Source: Novipirellula caenicola (lineage in GTDB: Bacteria > Planctomycetota > Planctomycetia > Pirellulales > Pirellulaceae). From it: a DNA stretch of 64,000 nt. Below are positions 54,287-63,916 of this stretch, in pieces; the stretch's first letter is position 1; every line of letters begins with the position of its first letter. The notes beneath the pieces were generated by a model. That model worked only from the letters and a program-made list of their open reading frames with translations, made no database searches and was not told the origin of the DNA. A program made the translations under genes and the position numbers. The stretch lies in assembly GCF_039545035.1 (NCBI RefSeq), contig NZ_BAABRO010000017.1:88431-152430 (forward strand). Direction: 5' to 3'.

Positions 54287-56176
54287 CTACTGCAGATCTT
54301 CCAACGCCGGGATGTCCACTGCGGCGTCTGCTGCTGCGGGCGCTGCTGCGGGCGCTGCTGCGGGCGCTGCTGCTGCCGGCGCCGCGTCTGCGGGGGCCAC
54401 TGCGTTTGCCGGAGCTGCTGGTGCCGCCACAGCGGCGGCTGCGTCGATTGCCGCGGGGTCAATGCCAGCGGGATTTGCGATCTTTGCCGCTTCGACCATT
54501 GGGTCTGCGGCCACGGCTGGCGCTGCATCGACGGCCAAATCGGCATCCACGACCGCGTCCACCGCGATCCCAGCCAACTCCATTTCCTTGGCCTTTTCTC
54601 GCTCGATTTCAAGTGCGGTGGGGCCCGCCATTTCTTTGACAATCTCGATCTGTTCGACCAATCCTTCCATAAATAGCTTCTCGTCGGACTTGGTTTGGTC
54701 GTTCAATGCCTCCACCACCAATTGCATGTCGGCGAGCCATTTTTCGACGACCGTCTTGTCTTTCGCGTCGACCGATGCCAGCAGCCCCGCAGGCGTTTTA
54801 GGGATGCCCAGCGTTGGGGTTCCGCTCGCACCGATGTGCAGTTGTTGGATGATATGCAGCAACCGTTTGCGGGATGCAGTTACCTCGGGCTTTTGCGGGA
54901 TTGCGACGGGGGCCATCGACATTCCCATCCCATACTCGCCTCCCATCATGTCCATGCCCATCTCCATATCCATGCCCATATCCATGTCCATCCCCATGCC
55001 CATATCCATCCCCATATCAGATTCCATTCCACCTCCGGCCATCATGCCGCCTGGTCCCTCCATATCATCGTAGCCCTCCATTCCCATCCGTCCGCCGCTG
55101 GGCTTGACCGGTTTGTCGGTCAGCCGCAGGTGCGAATCGGGAGTCGACGGTTGGACAGCAGCTTGCCGTGGGCGTTCAAGCGATTTGAGGCGTTTTAGTT
55201 CGTCTTGCAGCGCCAACCAAACACGTGCGGACCAGCTCTCGAGCACGTCGCTTGGCGAGGCGACTTGGCCCTTCAATTCCTTCATTTTCCCGGCGCGAGC
55301 CGCTGAATAAGCCGCGATCATGTTCGGGCGTTTCTGGTCCGTGCTGATGCTGACCAGCTTTTTGGCAAGGTCCGGCGACGCGCTGGAACGGGCAAAATCA
55401 AGGATGTCGACAGCGTATCGCTGCAAAAATGCATGCGCTTTTTCGGTGCGATTTGCTGGCACCGGAGCATCCAGAAGCTCGGTCATCAGTTTGGTTAATT
55501 TGGCGCGTTGAGCGTCGTCGAGCGTGTAAAAACCGTAGGTCACGTAGCGGCGAATGCCATGCAGAGCCGCGGCGCGAATCCCTTCCGCATTGGTCTCGTC
55601 CTCGTACAATTTGATCAAAATCGGAAGCGAGTACGACAAAGGAACCGGGGGCTGCTGATTCAGCAGATTGGCTTGGCGAATATCCAATCGGCCGAGCACT
55701 AAAACTGCGTTGATTCGCGCCATCGGCGAGTAATTCCCCTCGGCGACGGTCTTCATCCCACTGAAAACCCATTTCAAAACCTCAATCCCCGCTGGCCCCC
55801 CGCTGCGTTGCGCCCGGCTGAGGTATCCCATCATCTCTTGGACGCTCTGCGAGACTTCTTGCAATGCGTCGGGCTGAGTCATCTTGGCTGGGATGTAGTT
55901 CCTGAAATACGCCTCTGCCACGCGTTTTTCCGCGAACGCGTTGACGTCGCCGCGGTGGCTCGCAAACGAGCCTGCCGCCCGCTCCATCCGCTTGATCGTT
56001 GCATCTTTCTTGAACGCTTCGATCATCGGGATCGTGTCGTATTTCGCTTCTTGGGCCTGGACTTGCACGCTGAAGTAGCCCATCGCGGCTACCAAAATCG
56101 CCAAAAACAACACGACATGGCGTTCCTGAGCGTGCGGATGCGACGAGTCGATGTGGGTTGCCGCGCGATGAATCAT
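54287..56176 (-). CDS. Secreted or membrane-anchored protein with methionine-rich segment
   Basis: A 629-residue protein of no named family. After a positively charged start, a hydrophobic segment (VVLFLAILVAAMGYFSV, 21-37) is followed by a helical, HEAT-like part (about 45-335) with MARINAVLVLGRLD and RAAALHGIRRYV. Residues 364-421 contain 22 methionines in a GMxMDM pattern with Asp and Gly between them. Then a coiled helical part leads to an Ala/Pro-rich C-terminal tail (from about 540) coded by a GC-rich trinucleotide-like repeat. Met/Asp-rich stretches can bind copper, but that is speculation. Transcribed convergently with the lipoprotein gene. Confidence 0.75.
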   Translation of the reverse strand: MIHRAATHIDSSHPHAQERHVVLFLAILVAAMGYFSVQVQAQEAKYDTIPMIEAFKKDATIKRMERAAGSFASHRGDVNAFAEKRVAEAYFRNYIPAKMTQPDALQEVSQSVQEMMGYLSRAQRSGGPAGIEVLKWVFSGMKTVAEGNYSPMARINAVLVLGRLDIRQANLLNQQPPVPLSYSLPILIKLYEDETNAEGIRAAALHGIRRYVTYGFYTLDDAQRAKLTKLMTELLDAPVPANRTEKAHAFLQRYAVDILDFARSSASPDLAKKLVSISTDQKRPNMIAAYSAARAGKMKELKGQVASPSDVLESWSARVWLALQDELKRLKSLERPRQAAVQPSTPDSHLRLTDKPVKPSGGRMGMEGYDDMEGPGGMMAGGGMESDMGMDMGMGMDMDMGMDMEMGMDMMGGEYGMGMSMAPVAIPQKPEVTASRKRLLHIIQQLHIGASGTPTLGIPKTPAGLLASVDAKDKTVVEKWLADMQLVVEALNDQTKSDEKLFMEGLVEQIEIVKEMAGPTALEIEREKAKEMELAGIAVDAVVDADLAVDAAPAVAADPMVEAAKIANPAGIDPAAIDAAAAVAAPAAPANAVAPADAAPAAAAPAAAPAAAPAAADAAVDIPALEDLQ

Positions 56177-56386
56177 TCAATTTACCCGTGAGATGCTGTG
56201 CACACCGCAAAAATCGATGTGGTCCGAGAAGAGTTGGTTTGCTCTATTATCTCAGACACAGGGGCGAAGCGTCAAACAATTCTCAAGCTCCGGAGCGAGA
56301 AAAAACGTGAAAAGGGAACGGTCAAACTGGCAAAACCTGATTCACTGAGCAATTTCACGGCGGAAATCAACTCGTTGTTTTGGTGA

Positions 56387-57355
56387 ATGATGAATCAACC
56401 GGCTAAAAAGTCTTCGCAGCAAAGCCATCGCTCTTCGGCCAAGCCAGCGAAAAAATCGTCCGCGGCTGCCGCGCCGCGAAATGCCGGCAAACCGTCTTCA
56501 CCCTCATCGTCCCCACCGCAAACCATCCGCGAGCGGGCGGCATCCCCCTTTGCTGTCGGGGCCGCGTCGACGATCCCTCCGCGCGATCCGAATGTTTTGC
56601 AGCGTTTGGCAGACGAAGTCGCCACACGTCGCTTCACCACTAGCCAGATCCACACCTGGCAACGCGAGATCTACGAACAAACACTCTCGCTGAGCCGTTT
56701 GATTCGCCAGCCCAACTTCACCAAAGTCGGGCGTGATGACTTGGTGCGGATGATCCAAATGTATGACGAGCGGTTCTTCGCAGGGAAAATTCTGCCAACC
56801 GCCCGCGCCGAAGGATTGTCGTTCGGTTTTTCGTCACGGATGACGCGGGTCGCCGGTAAATTGGTCACTCACTATCCCCACGGCATCAATCGGCAACGCA
56901 ATTTCGAATTGATCCTCTCGTCGACGTTGCTGTTCCAAACGTTCGAGGACGTCGATCGTCCGGTCGAGGTGACAGGCCGGGTTTGTCGCAACCGACTCGA
57001 AGCGATGCAGCGGATCGCCGAACACGAATTCACACACCTGATCGAAATGCTGATTTGGAACAGCGGCAATTGCAATGAAAATCGCTTCCAATCGATCGCG
57101 CGTCGCTACTTTGACCATCGCGATTATCGGCACGATCTGATCACACAGCGCGAACGCGCGTTGATCAAATTTGATGTTCGCGTCGGAGACCGCGTTCGAT
57201 TTTACCACGATGGACACAACATGCTCGGACGCGTCAATCGCATCACGCGTCGTGCGACCGTGCTGGTGGAAAATCAAAAAGGGGAACGGTTCAGCGACGG
57301 TGGCCGTTACGTTCGGTACTACGTGCCGCTGGAAAAATTGACCAAAGTAACCTAG
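56387..57355 (+). CDS. SprT-like zinc metallopeptidase-like protein
   Basis: A 322-residue protein. A disordered Ser/Ala/Pro-rich lead (to about 90) precedes a SprT-like domain with the zinc motif HEFTH near 220 (RIAEHEFTHLIEMLIWNSG) and a further His (FDHRDY) after it. The C-terminal part (VRVGDRVRFYHDGHNMLGRVNRITRRATVLVEN) looks like a small beta-barrel, perhaps nucleic-acid binding. Family relatives cleave proteins cross-linked to DNA (SPRTN) or are of unknown function; which applies here is not clear. ATG at 56387; no operon partner. Confidence 0.8.
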   Translation: MMNQPAKKSSQQSHRSSAKPAKKSSAAAAPRNAGKPSSPSSSPPQTIRERAASPFAVGAASTIPPRDPNVLQRLADEVATRRFTTSQIHTWQREIYEQTLSLSRLIRQPNFTKVGRDDLVRMIQMYDERFFAGKILPTARAEGLSFGFSSRMTRVAGKLVTHYPHGINRQRNFELILSSTLLFQTFEDVDRPVEVTGRVCRNRLEAMQRIAEHEFTHLIEMLIWNSGNCNENRFQSIARRYFDHRDYRHDLITQRERALIKFDVRVGDRVRFYHDGHNMLGRVNRITRRATVLVENQKGERFSDGGRYVRYYVPLEKLTKVT

Positions 57356-57398
57356 CCAATCGTTGGCCGCAGTGTCTGCTCTGCGTCTTGAACAACCA

Positions 57399-58766
57399 TC
57401 ACACCAAAATCTCCTCGACGACACGGCCTGCAACATCGGTCAGACGGAAATCACGGCCCGCGTAGCGATACGTCAAACGTGTGTGGTCGATCCCGAGCAA
57501 GTGCAACAGCGTGGCATGTAGGTCGTGCATGTGCACCCGATCGGTCCGAGCGTAGTAGCCAAAATCGTCGGTTTCGCCGTACGCAAACCCGCTTTTGACG
57601 CCACCGCCGGACAACACCATCGTAAAGCCTTGAGGGTTATGGTCGCGTCCATTTTTGCCTTGCACCACCGGCGTTCGGCCAAACTCGCCACCCCACACGA
57701 CAAGCGTTTCGTCCCACAAACCACGGCGTTTTAGGTCGCGAATCAGCGCTGCAACGGGCAGATCCGTGGCCGCCGCGTTTTTGTTGTGACCGTCTTTTAA
57801 GTTGCCATGTTGGTCCCACACTTGACCGCTGCTAACGCTGATGAACCGCACGCCCGCCTCGGCCAATCGACGCGCCAACAAGCATCCACGACCAAACGAA
57901 TCGGTCGACTTTTCACCGATCCCGTAATCACGCTGTGTTGCCGCGGATTCATTGTTCAAATCCATCACCTCCGGTGCAGCGTTTTGCATGCGTGATGCCA
58001 AGTCGACCGCTTCGATCGCTCCTTCGATTTCGCGATCGACGCCGCTGCGTGTCAAATGTTGCCGGTTCATCGCTTGAATCAGATTGAATCGTTCACGTAA
58101 CGACGCTTCGTCTTCGCGGCTGTCGAGAAACGGGATCTTGCCGTCACCGAACCGCCCGTTACGTCCGATCACGGTCGCCTGGTGCATCGCCGGCAGAAAC
58201 GCAGCGCCGTAATTACGTGGTCCGCCATGCGCCGTCGCTGGCGAGATCGCCACGTGCGCGGGCAAGTCGGGATGGCCGCTGCCTAACGCGTAACTGATCC
58301 ACGCTCCCACGCTCGGACGAACCAAGTTGTCGCTTCCGGTGTTGATCATGCCGACCGCTTGGCCATGCGATTGTCCCTTGGTATGCATGCTGCGGATGAC
58401 GCACATCGAGTCGATTTCGGATGCCATGTGTGGCAGCAAATCGCTGACCCAAAGTCCTGATTCGCCACGCCGTTTGAATTTCCATGGGCCGTTCATCAGG
58501 GTCGGCGCTGCGTCAATATTGGCAGGCAACGCAAACGGCAGCGGTTTTCCGTCCTGCTTGGCCAGCATCGGTTTGTAATCGAATGTATCGATGTGACTCG
58601 GACCGCCATGCATGAATAAAAAAATCACACGTTTGATTCGTGGTGGCACATGAGGCGTCTGGATTGCGGCGGCACCGCATGACGAAACAAGCGATGGTGC
58701 TGTGACTACCAGCGAACCCAGTCCGATACTCGCAGCGGTATGGAAGCGTCGTCGAGAGATCGTCAT
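57399..58766 (-). CDS. DUF1501 protein with Tat-type signal
   Basis: A 455-residue sulfatase-like fold of the DUF1501 family, common in planctomycetes. The N-terminus [18 protein letters not shown] has the twin-arginine pattern followed by a hydrophobic region, so it is probably exported folded. The domain has [41 protein letters not shown] and a C-terminal [15 protein letters not shown] motif. It follows the DUF1549/DUF1553 cytochrome gene after 87 bases; these two are nearly always paired. The substrate is unknown; polysaccharide handling has been proposed for the pair but is not proven. Confidence 0.92.
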   Translation of the reverse strand: MTISRRRFHTAASIGLGSLVVTAPSLVSSCGAAAIQTPHVPPRIKRVIFLFMHGGPSHIDTFDYKPMLAKQDGKPLPFALPANIDAAPTLMNGPWKFKRRGESGLWVSDLLPHMASEIDSMCVIRSMHTKGQSHGQAVGMINTGSDNLVRPSVGAWISYALGSGHPDLPAHVAISPATAHGGPRNYGAAFLPAMHQATVIGRNGRFGDGKIPFLDSREDEASLRERFNLIQAMNRQHLTRSGVDREIEGAIEAVDLASRMQNAAPEVMDLNNESAATQRDYGIGEKSTDSFGRGCLLARRLAEAGVRFISVSSGQVWDQHGNLKDGHNKNAAATDLPVAALIRDLKRRGLWDETLVVWGGEFGRTPVVQGKNGRDHNPQGFTMVLSGGGVKSGFAYGETDDFGYYARTDRVHMHDLHATLLHLLGIDHTRLTYRYAGRDFRLTDVAGRVVEEILV

Positions 58767-58853
58767 GTTCGAACCTTTTGCATTGCTTGTCGGATGGATT
58801 GCAGGGGTTCCGCTTCAAATCGCAGCAGCCAGAGGAGTTACCGAATCAAAGTG

Positions 58854-61769
58854 CTAATCGAGTAAACGGAATTCCGTTGCGGCGAACATCGCGGCAACGA
58901 ATGCATGCCATCGTGAAGCGGAGTCTTCTTGGCCGGCGAAAAAATCAGTGGCCAATCGATGGTCCTCTGCCGTTGGCAACCGCTGGAAACAACGTCGATA
59001 GGCGGCTTCGATTCGCGTCGGAAAATCACGGTGTTCATTGCAGATTCGCTCCGCCGTCGTCTCGGACCATTGATTGATTTCAGGACTATTGATCAACACC
59101 AACGCTTGACCCGGCACATTGGTGGTCGGGCGTTTTCCGACCAGCAAATCCGGATCGGCTGCGTCCAACGCGGTTAATAACGCCGGCACATAGCCGCGAA
59201 CCACCGGCATGTACAGTGTGCGGCATGTTGGTGAGTTGGATCCGATCTTGGCATCGCTGTCGCTATTGTTATTCGAAACCAATACCCCCATCCCTTTCAT
59301 CGGTTCAAAGCGGGCAGTGCGATCGAGTTGGTTCGCAGCGACAAGCATCGTGTCGCGAATCGCTTCGGCTGGCAAACGCCGACGATGCATTCGCCACAGC
59401 AGTCGGTTCTCGGGATCAATCTCACATGCACGTGGATTGAGCGCAGAGGAACGCTGATAGGCTTGCGTCGTCACAATCCGGCGTATCAATGGTTTCAATT
59501 GCCAACCGCTGCGCAGGAAATCGGACGCCAAAAAGTCGAGTAATTCTGGATGCGAAGGACGTTCGCCTTGCATGCCGAAATTATCAACCGTCCGCACGAT
59601 CCCCTCGCCCATCAAATGCATCCAAACACGATTGACAAACACGCGAGCGACAAGCGGATTGTCCGGGTCGGTTAACCAATCGGCCAGTTCTAAGCGTCCG
59701 CTGCCACGAGGTGACGCGATCGTGGCAGTGCCGCCGCTGCAGACTTGCAAGAAGCCGCGAGGCACGATCTCGCCCAAGTTCGCCGTTTCGCCGCGAATAT
59801 GAATCCGGCAATCCATCGTCTTGTCACTGCTTCGGTCTCGCGGAGCCATCGCCAAAGGCAACGGGGCCGGTGGATTTTTTTTAAGCTCCGCGAGCTTCGT
59901 TTGAACCTGATCACGCTCTTTGCTTTTTTGCTCAATCGCTTGGGTGACACGAGGATCTGCTTCCGGTTTTTCCGTTCCCTTCTCGGCGACGTCGACTCGG
60001 CGAAACTGGATCGCATCGACGATCACATAGCCATCGGTGTCTGCGTTGCCGATGGTAACGATGGCGTCTTGGTCCGTGTTGAAATGGAACTCACCCAGCG
60101 AGTTCCAAATCTCATTGATCGCTGCGGTCCGTTGATTGACGAATACCTCATGATCGCCGTTTGCATCGCGGATCGAGACAGGCACCCGCGAGGCACGGTT
60201 CGACCCTGGGGATCCCGCTAACCGAACCTCGTAACGTCCGGTCTCTGGCAGACGCACCGAAAATTCGACCTTCAGTTTTCCCTTCTCGCCGTTGTTGTCA
60301 TGCACATAGCCTTTGGAGACGAACGTGTGAAAAAGAGTCGACGCTTTCCATTGCCCTGATTTTTTGCCTTCCTCATCGTCCAGCACCAATCCGTCGGGCG
60401 TGATCCGTTTTTTCAGTGCCGCCAACTCGCTGTCGAGTCGCTTCAAGTCGGACTCGAGTGTTTTTTGATGTTGATTGTGATTCGCGATCGCTTGTCGATG
60501 TTGCTCGCTGGTCGGCAGGGGCGTTTTGTTCCACGTGCTGACGTACTTTTGGCTTTCGCCATTGAGCGTTTGCGTGCTGCGAAAAATTCCGGCCAATGCG
60601 TAATAGTCTCGCGTCGGAACCGGATCAAATTTGTGATCGTGGCAGCGAGCACAGCCAAGCGTCAGCCCTAGGAACGCTCGCCCCACCGTATCGATCTGCT
60701 CGTCAACGACATCCATTTCCAGTTTTACCTTGTCGCGTTCACTCAGCATCTTGGTTCCCAACATCAGAAACGTGGTGGCCACAAGGTTGTCGAAACGCTG
60801 CGAATCGGTCGACGAGGGCAGCAAGTCGCCAGCAATCTGTTGTTGGATCATTTCGTCAATCGAGCGGTCTTCGGCAAACGAGCGAACTAAGTAGTCGCGA
60901 TAACGCCAAGCGTCATGATGCGTGGCGTTGAAGTCGGCACCGTTGCTGTCGGCATACCTAGCCAAATCCATCCAATGACGTGCCCAATGTTCAGCGAACT
61001 CAATGGAGCTCAACAGTTGATCGACAATCTGGATCCAATGTTGCGGTGATGGATCTTCGCTCCACGCCCGTTGCAATTCGAGATTCGGAGGTAGCCCGGT
61101 CAGATCAAAGCACAATCTACGCAAGCGGATGTCAGGTGAGGCGAGTTCATTTTCGGCGATCGATGCTTTTGCGAGTTCCGCGTCCAAGAAACAATCGATC
61201 AGCGAACTGCTGGTCGGTTTGGATTTGCTTAGGGAAGTAGTCGATCCGGTATCGCTCGGTCGCACGATGGCGTCGGGGATTGCTGGGGCTTGAATCGGGC
61301 GAAACGCCCAAAACTGTTTGCCCGCTTCGATGTCGATCGCAGGCGTTGCGGTGGGAATGCTGGTTGGCTGGTCTCGGGGATCGACTGCGCCCGCGGTAAT
61401 CCATTGTTCGAAATCCGCAATCACCTGGTCAGGCAACTTTCCCTGTGGTGGCATCTCGGATGATTCGTAGCGGATCGCGGACACCAACAGACTCTGTTGT
61501 GGATGGCCCTTAACGATCGCAGGTCCGCTGTCGCCACCCTGCGTCATGCCTCCCGAGGAATCCAGAAGTAGTGAGCCGCCAAGGTCATCCGATTTCGCCG
61601 AATGGCACTCGTAACAATGCTTGACTAGCACAGGGCGGATGCGATTCTCGAAAAAATCGACCGATCCAGGTTCCTGAGAGAATGCGGCAAGTGAAAAAGA
61701 AGCCAATTGAAAAACGACGCCCACCGACACTGTTTTACGACGGCTCATCGAAGTGGTGACTGTGGCCAT
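58854..61769 (-). CDS. PSCyt1-DUF1549-DUF1553 planctomycete cytochrome protein with inserted golvesin-like domain
   Basis: A 971-residue secreted protein. A signal peptide ends near residue 32. A c-type heme motif CYECH lies at 52-56 with a likely distal Met in SSEMPPQGKL. DUF1549 follows (WMDLARYADSNGADFN, QQQIAGDLLPSS, TLGCARCHDHKFDPVPTRDYYAL with a second CxxCH), and DUF1553 ends the chain (FVNRVWMHLMGEGIV, PRACEIDPENRLLWRMHRRRLPAEAIRD). Between the two DUFs, flanked by coiled coils, is a beta-rich insert (TGRYEVRLAGSPGSNRASRVPVSI ... YVIVDAIQFRRVD) that resembles golvesin-type domains. I infer an electron-transfer or surface role. Upstream of DUF1501 in one operon. Confidence 0.9.
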   Translation of the reverse strand: MATVTTSMSRRKTVSVGVVFQLASFSLAAFSQEPGSVDFFENRIRPVLVKHCYECHSAKSDDLGGSLLLDSSGGMTQGGDSGPAIVKGHPQQSLLVSAIRYESSEMPPQGKLPDQVIADFEQWITAGAVDPRDQPTSIPTATPAIDIEAGKQFWAFRPIQAPAIPDAIVRPSDTGSTTSLSKSKPTSSSLIDCFLDAELAKASIAENELASPDIRLRRLCFDLTGLPPNLELQRAWSEDPSPQHWIQIVDQLLSSIEFAEHWARHWMDLARYADSNGADFNATHHDAWRYRDYLVRSFAEDRSIDEMIQQQIAGDLLPSSTDSQRFDNLVATTFLMLGTKMLSERDKVKLEMDVVDEQIDTVGRAFLGLTLGCARCHDHKFDPVPTRDYYALAGIFRSTQTLNGESQKYVSTWNKTPLPTSEQHRQAIANHNQHQKTLESDLKRLDSELAALKKRITPDGLVLDDEEGKKSGQWKASTLFHTFVSKGYVHDNNGEKGKLKVEFSVRLPETGRYEVRLAGSPGSNRASRVPVSIRDANGDHEVFVNQRTAAINEIWNSLGEFHFNTDQDAIVTIGNADTDGYVIVDAIQFRRVDVAEKGTEKPEADPRVTQAIEQKSKERDQVQTKLAELKKNPPAPLPLAMAPRDRSSDKTMDCRIHIRGETANLGEIVPRGFLQVCSGGTATIASPRGSGRLELADWLTDPDNPLVARVFVNRVWMHLMGEGIVRTVDNFGMQGERPSHPELLDFLASDFLRSGWQLKPLIRRIVTTQAYQRSSALNPRACEIDPENRLLWRMHRRRLPAEAIRDTMLVAANQLDRTARFEPMKGMGVLVSNNNSDSDAKIGSNSPTCRTLYMPVVRGYVPALLTALDAADPDLLVGKRPTTNVPGQALVLINSPEINQWSETTAERICNEHRDFPTRIEAAYRRCFQRLPTAEDHRLATDFFAGQEDSASRWHAFVAAMFAATEFRLLD

Positions 61770-61984
61770 AGCGAAAGTCTATCGAGTGCGGGTGGGATTG
61801 GACGTCGATGGAGGCGGGAGCGGCCGTGAGAGCTTCTTGTGGGTGTTTCGGCACCCTCCTAGGTTAGCACAGACGGCTTCATGCTGCACAATAGAAATCG
61901 AAGCTTGTGAGAGGTTCCCGCTGGGATCACGATCGCAGCCAAAACGACCCTGACACCGATCCAACCAACCCCTTTTGAATATCG

Positions 61985-62683
61985 ATGAAGATTCTGATTT
62001 TGACCGGCGCCGGCATCTCAGCTGAATCGGGCGTACCGACTTTTCGCGATGCAAATGGATTGTGGGAGGGACATCGTTTTGAAGATGTTGCCACGCCGCA
62101 AGCGTTTCAGCGGAATCCGGCTTTGGTCCACGATTTCTATAACCAGCGACGGCGTTGCTTGTTGGATGCAAAAATCCAACCAAACGCAGCCCACCGAGCG
62201 TTGGCGGAGTTCGAGGCCGCGCACCAGGACGATTTTTTGCTCGTCACGCAAAACATTGATGATCTGCATGTCCGCGCTGGCAGCAAGAAAGTGTTGGCGA
62301 TGCACGGCGAACTTTTGAAAGCCCGCTGCGTCCGCACCGGAGAAGTATTTCCGTGGCGAGATGATCTCGACGAATCAACCCCGCACCCCGCGCGGCCAGA
62401 CATCCGCGGGACGCTACGTCCGCATGTTGTGTGGTTTGGTGAAATGCCTTTGGGGCTCGAGCAAATCGAAGCAGCCGCAAACCAAGCCGACCTGTTTGTC
62501 GCGATCGGAACCTCGGCCGTCGTCTATCCCGCCGCCGGAATCGTTCGTCAAACCAAGCCGAGTTGCCGGAAAATCGAAATCAATCTCGACGAAACGCCGA
62601 ATTCCGCCGTGTTCGATGAATCAATCCGAGGCAAAGCGAGTGTCGAAGTGCCCGCATTCCTAAGCAGCTTGGGGGTCCGCTAA
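61985..62683 (+). CDS. cobB: NAD-dependent protein deacylase (class III sirtuin, CobB-like)
   Basis: A 232-residue Sir2 family enzyme that removes acyl groups from lysine with NAD. GAGISAESGVPTFRD at 8-22, the QNIDDLH motif and the catalytic His in MHGELLK are present. Residues Tyr and Arg in FYNQRR match the pair that recognises succinyl groups in class III enzymes, suggesting desuccinylase or demalonylase activity. The zinc-site cysteines are largely missing: only one Cys (KARC) remains where E. coli CobB has more. It is convergent with the FKBP gene, whose terminator lies between them. Confidence 0.93.
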   Translation: MKILILTGAGISAESGVPTFRDANGLWEGHRFEDVATPQAFQRNPALVHDFYNQRRRCLLDAKIQPNAAHRALAEFEAAHQDDFLLVTQNIDDLHVRAGSKKVLAMHGELLKARCVRTGEVFPWRDDLDESTPHPARPDIRGTLRPHVVWFGEMPLGLEQIEAAANQADLFVAIGTSAVVYPAAGIVRQTKPSCRKIEINLDETPNSAVFDESIRGKASVEVPAFLSSLGVR

Positions 62684-62697
62684 ACAAGTAAACCGAC

Positions 62698-62742
62698 AAA
62701 AAAAATCCCGGCCATCTCTGCGTGCAACGCAGTTCGGCCGGG
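62698..62742 (-). terminator. Intrinsic terminator of the FKBP gene
   Basis: On the minus strand a stem CCCGGCC/GGCCGGG with a 22-base loop is followed by eight T after one base. Confidence 0.75.
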
Positions 62743-62783
62743 GGCAATGGTTTGTCGATGAAAGTCGCAATCGCGAAGTCAAG

Positions 62784-63281
62784 CTATTTGATCTCGAAGA
62801 GCTCGACGACAAAGTGCAACGTTGCATTCGGAGGAATCACGCCGCCAGCACCGCGAGCGCCGTAGCCGAGTGAGGCAGGAATTTCCAATTCAATCATTCC
62901 CCCTTCGCCGACAAGCTGCATCCCTTCGGTCCATCCTTTGATCACGCCGCTCAGCGGAAATGAAATCTTCGACGCGCGACGATAAGAGCTATCGAAAATG
63001 GTGCCATCATCCAGCCATCCCTTGTAGTGGACTTCGACGCTGTCTTTCGCCGTCGGTTTGGCTTTGTCGCTCTTACGGAGGATGCGGTACTTCAGACCCG
63101 AATCGGTCTTCTTGAATTCGGAGTTCGCATCTTCATCGATCGCCCCCGGCTTTTCTTTTTCTTGCGGATCGACTGGGCCAGGTTTTAGTTTGGTGTCTTT
63201 GTCCTCCGAAGGAACCTCATCGCCATTAGCACTAAGGGTCATGGAAACAAAGAGCAACAAGAGCAAAGCAGTTTTCAGCAT
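62784..63281 (-). CDS. Secreted FKBP-type peptidyl-prolyl isomerase
   Basis: A 165-residue protein with a signal peptide (MLKTALLLLLFVSMTLSANG), a charged, disordered linker and a C-terminal FKBP domain: SVEVHYKGWLDDGTIFDSSYRR, FPLSGVIKGWTEGMQLV, GGMIELEIPASLGYG and a VVELFEI end. Such enzymes fold or rearrange proteins in the periplasm. The in-frame ATG at 63281 was chosen because the longer frame (to 63392) puts extra residues before the signal peptide. It ends in a strong terminator. Confidence 0.92.
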   Translation of the reverse strand: MLKTALLLLLFVSMTLSANGDEVPSEDKDTKLKPGPVDPQEKEKPGAIDEDANSEFKKTDSGLKYRILRKSDKAKPTAKDSVEVHYKGWLDDGTIFDSSYRRASKISFPLSGVIKGWTEGMQLVGEGGMIELEIPASLGYGARGAGGVIPPNATLHFVVELFEIK

Positions 63282-63387
63282 GCGATCGATCCTAAACAGA
63301 AGACTATTGGGGTTGAGGTAAGCAGCAGATGATAACAAACCAAGTGAGGCTCGTAGCCCCCGGGAGGTTATGTGCGCGCTCAAACGA

Positions 63388-63830
63388 TTCACCTCGCCCT
63401 TGGGGAGGTCAGAGTCGGCGGCAGCCGGCTCTGGGTGGGGCTCGGAGTGTTAGAGATGGATGGTGCAAGCGTGGTTTCACCACCCTCCCCGGCCACTTTC
63501 AGCGGCCGACCCTCCCTGAAGGGAGGGTGAAGTCTGAATTCACCTCCCCTGTGGGGAGGTCAGAGTCGGCGGTAGCCGGCTCTGGGTGGGGCTCGAAGTG
63601 TTAGTGGTGGACGGTGCACGCATGGTTTCACCACCCTCCCCGGCCGCTTTCAGCGGCCGACCCTCCCGGAGGGAGGGTGAATCTGAATTCACCTCCCCTA
63701 TGGGGAGGTCAGAGTCGGCGGCAGCCGGCTCTGGGTGGGGCTCGGAGTGTTAGTGGTGGATCGTGCAAACATGGTTTCACCACCCTCCCCGGCCGCTTTC
63801 AGCGGCCGACCCTCCCGGAGGGAGGGTGAC
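63388..63830. repeat. Three tandem copies of a 150-bp hairpin-rich repeat
   Basis: Units begin at about 63388, 63539 and 63688 with TTCACCTC and span about 151, 149 and 143 bases, the last slightly shorter. Each contains several short palindromes, including CTCCCC..GGGGAG, GGCCGCTTTCAGCGGCC (variant in the first copy) and CCCTCCCGGAGGGAGGG. They lie between the FKBP gene and the 5S rRNA and fill most of the 635-base gap. Open frames across them are not genes. Confidence 0.9.
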
Positions 63831-63873
63831 ACTTTTTGGGGCGAGGCGTCGATCGAGCTCCCGTCCGCGCATT

Positions 63874-63914
63874 AAAAAACTCTCTTGCAGCAAAGCTGCA
63901 AGAGAGTTTTAAAA
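63874..63914 (-). terminator. Strong intrinsic terminator after the rRNA
   Basis: A perfect 15-base-pair stem AAAACTCTCTTGCAG/CTGCAAGAGAGTTTT with a five-base loop ends in T on the minus strand. It is placed directly after the 5S rRNA. Confidence 0.85.
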
Positions 63915-63916
63915 AT

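Noticed and set aside
54156..55073. 305-residue frame opposite the Met-rich protein
   Set aside because: Its Ala- and Ser/Pro/Ile/Met-rich composition is the complement of the repeats in the other strand.
60190..60215. T-loop-like GGTTCGACCC suggesting a tRNA
   Set aside because: It lies inside the cytochrome gene and has no cloverleaf around it.
63329..63829. Two open frames across the tandem repeats
   Set aside because: They are translations of the 150-bp repeat and repeat the same peptide; the palindromic DNA explains them.
63388..63830. CRISPR array
   Set aside because: Units are 150 bases and nearly identical along the whole length, with no short repeat/unique spacer pattern and no cas genes.
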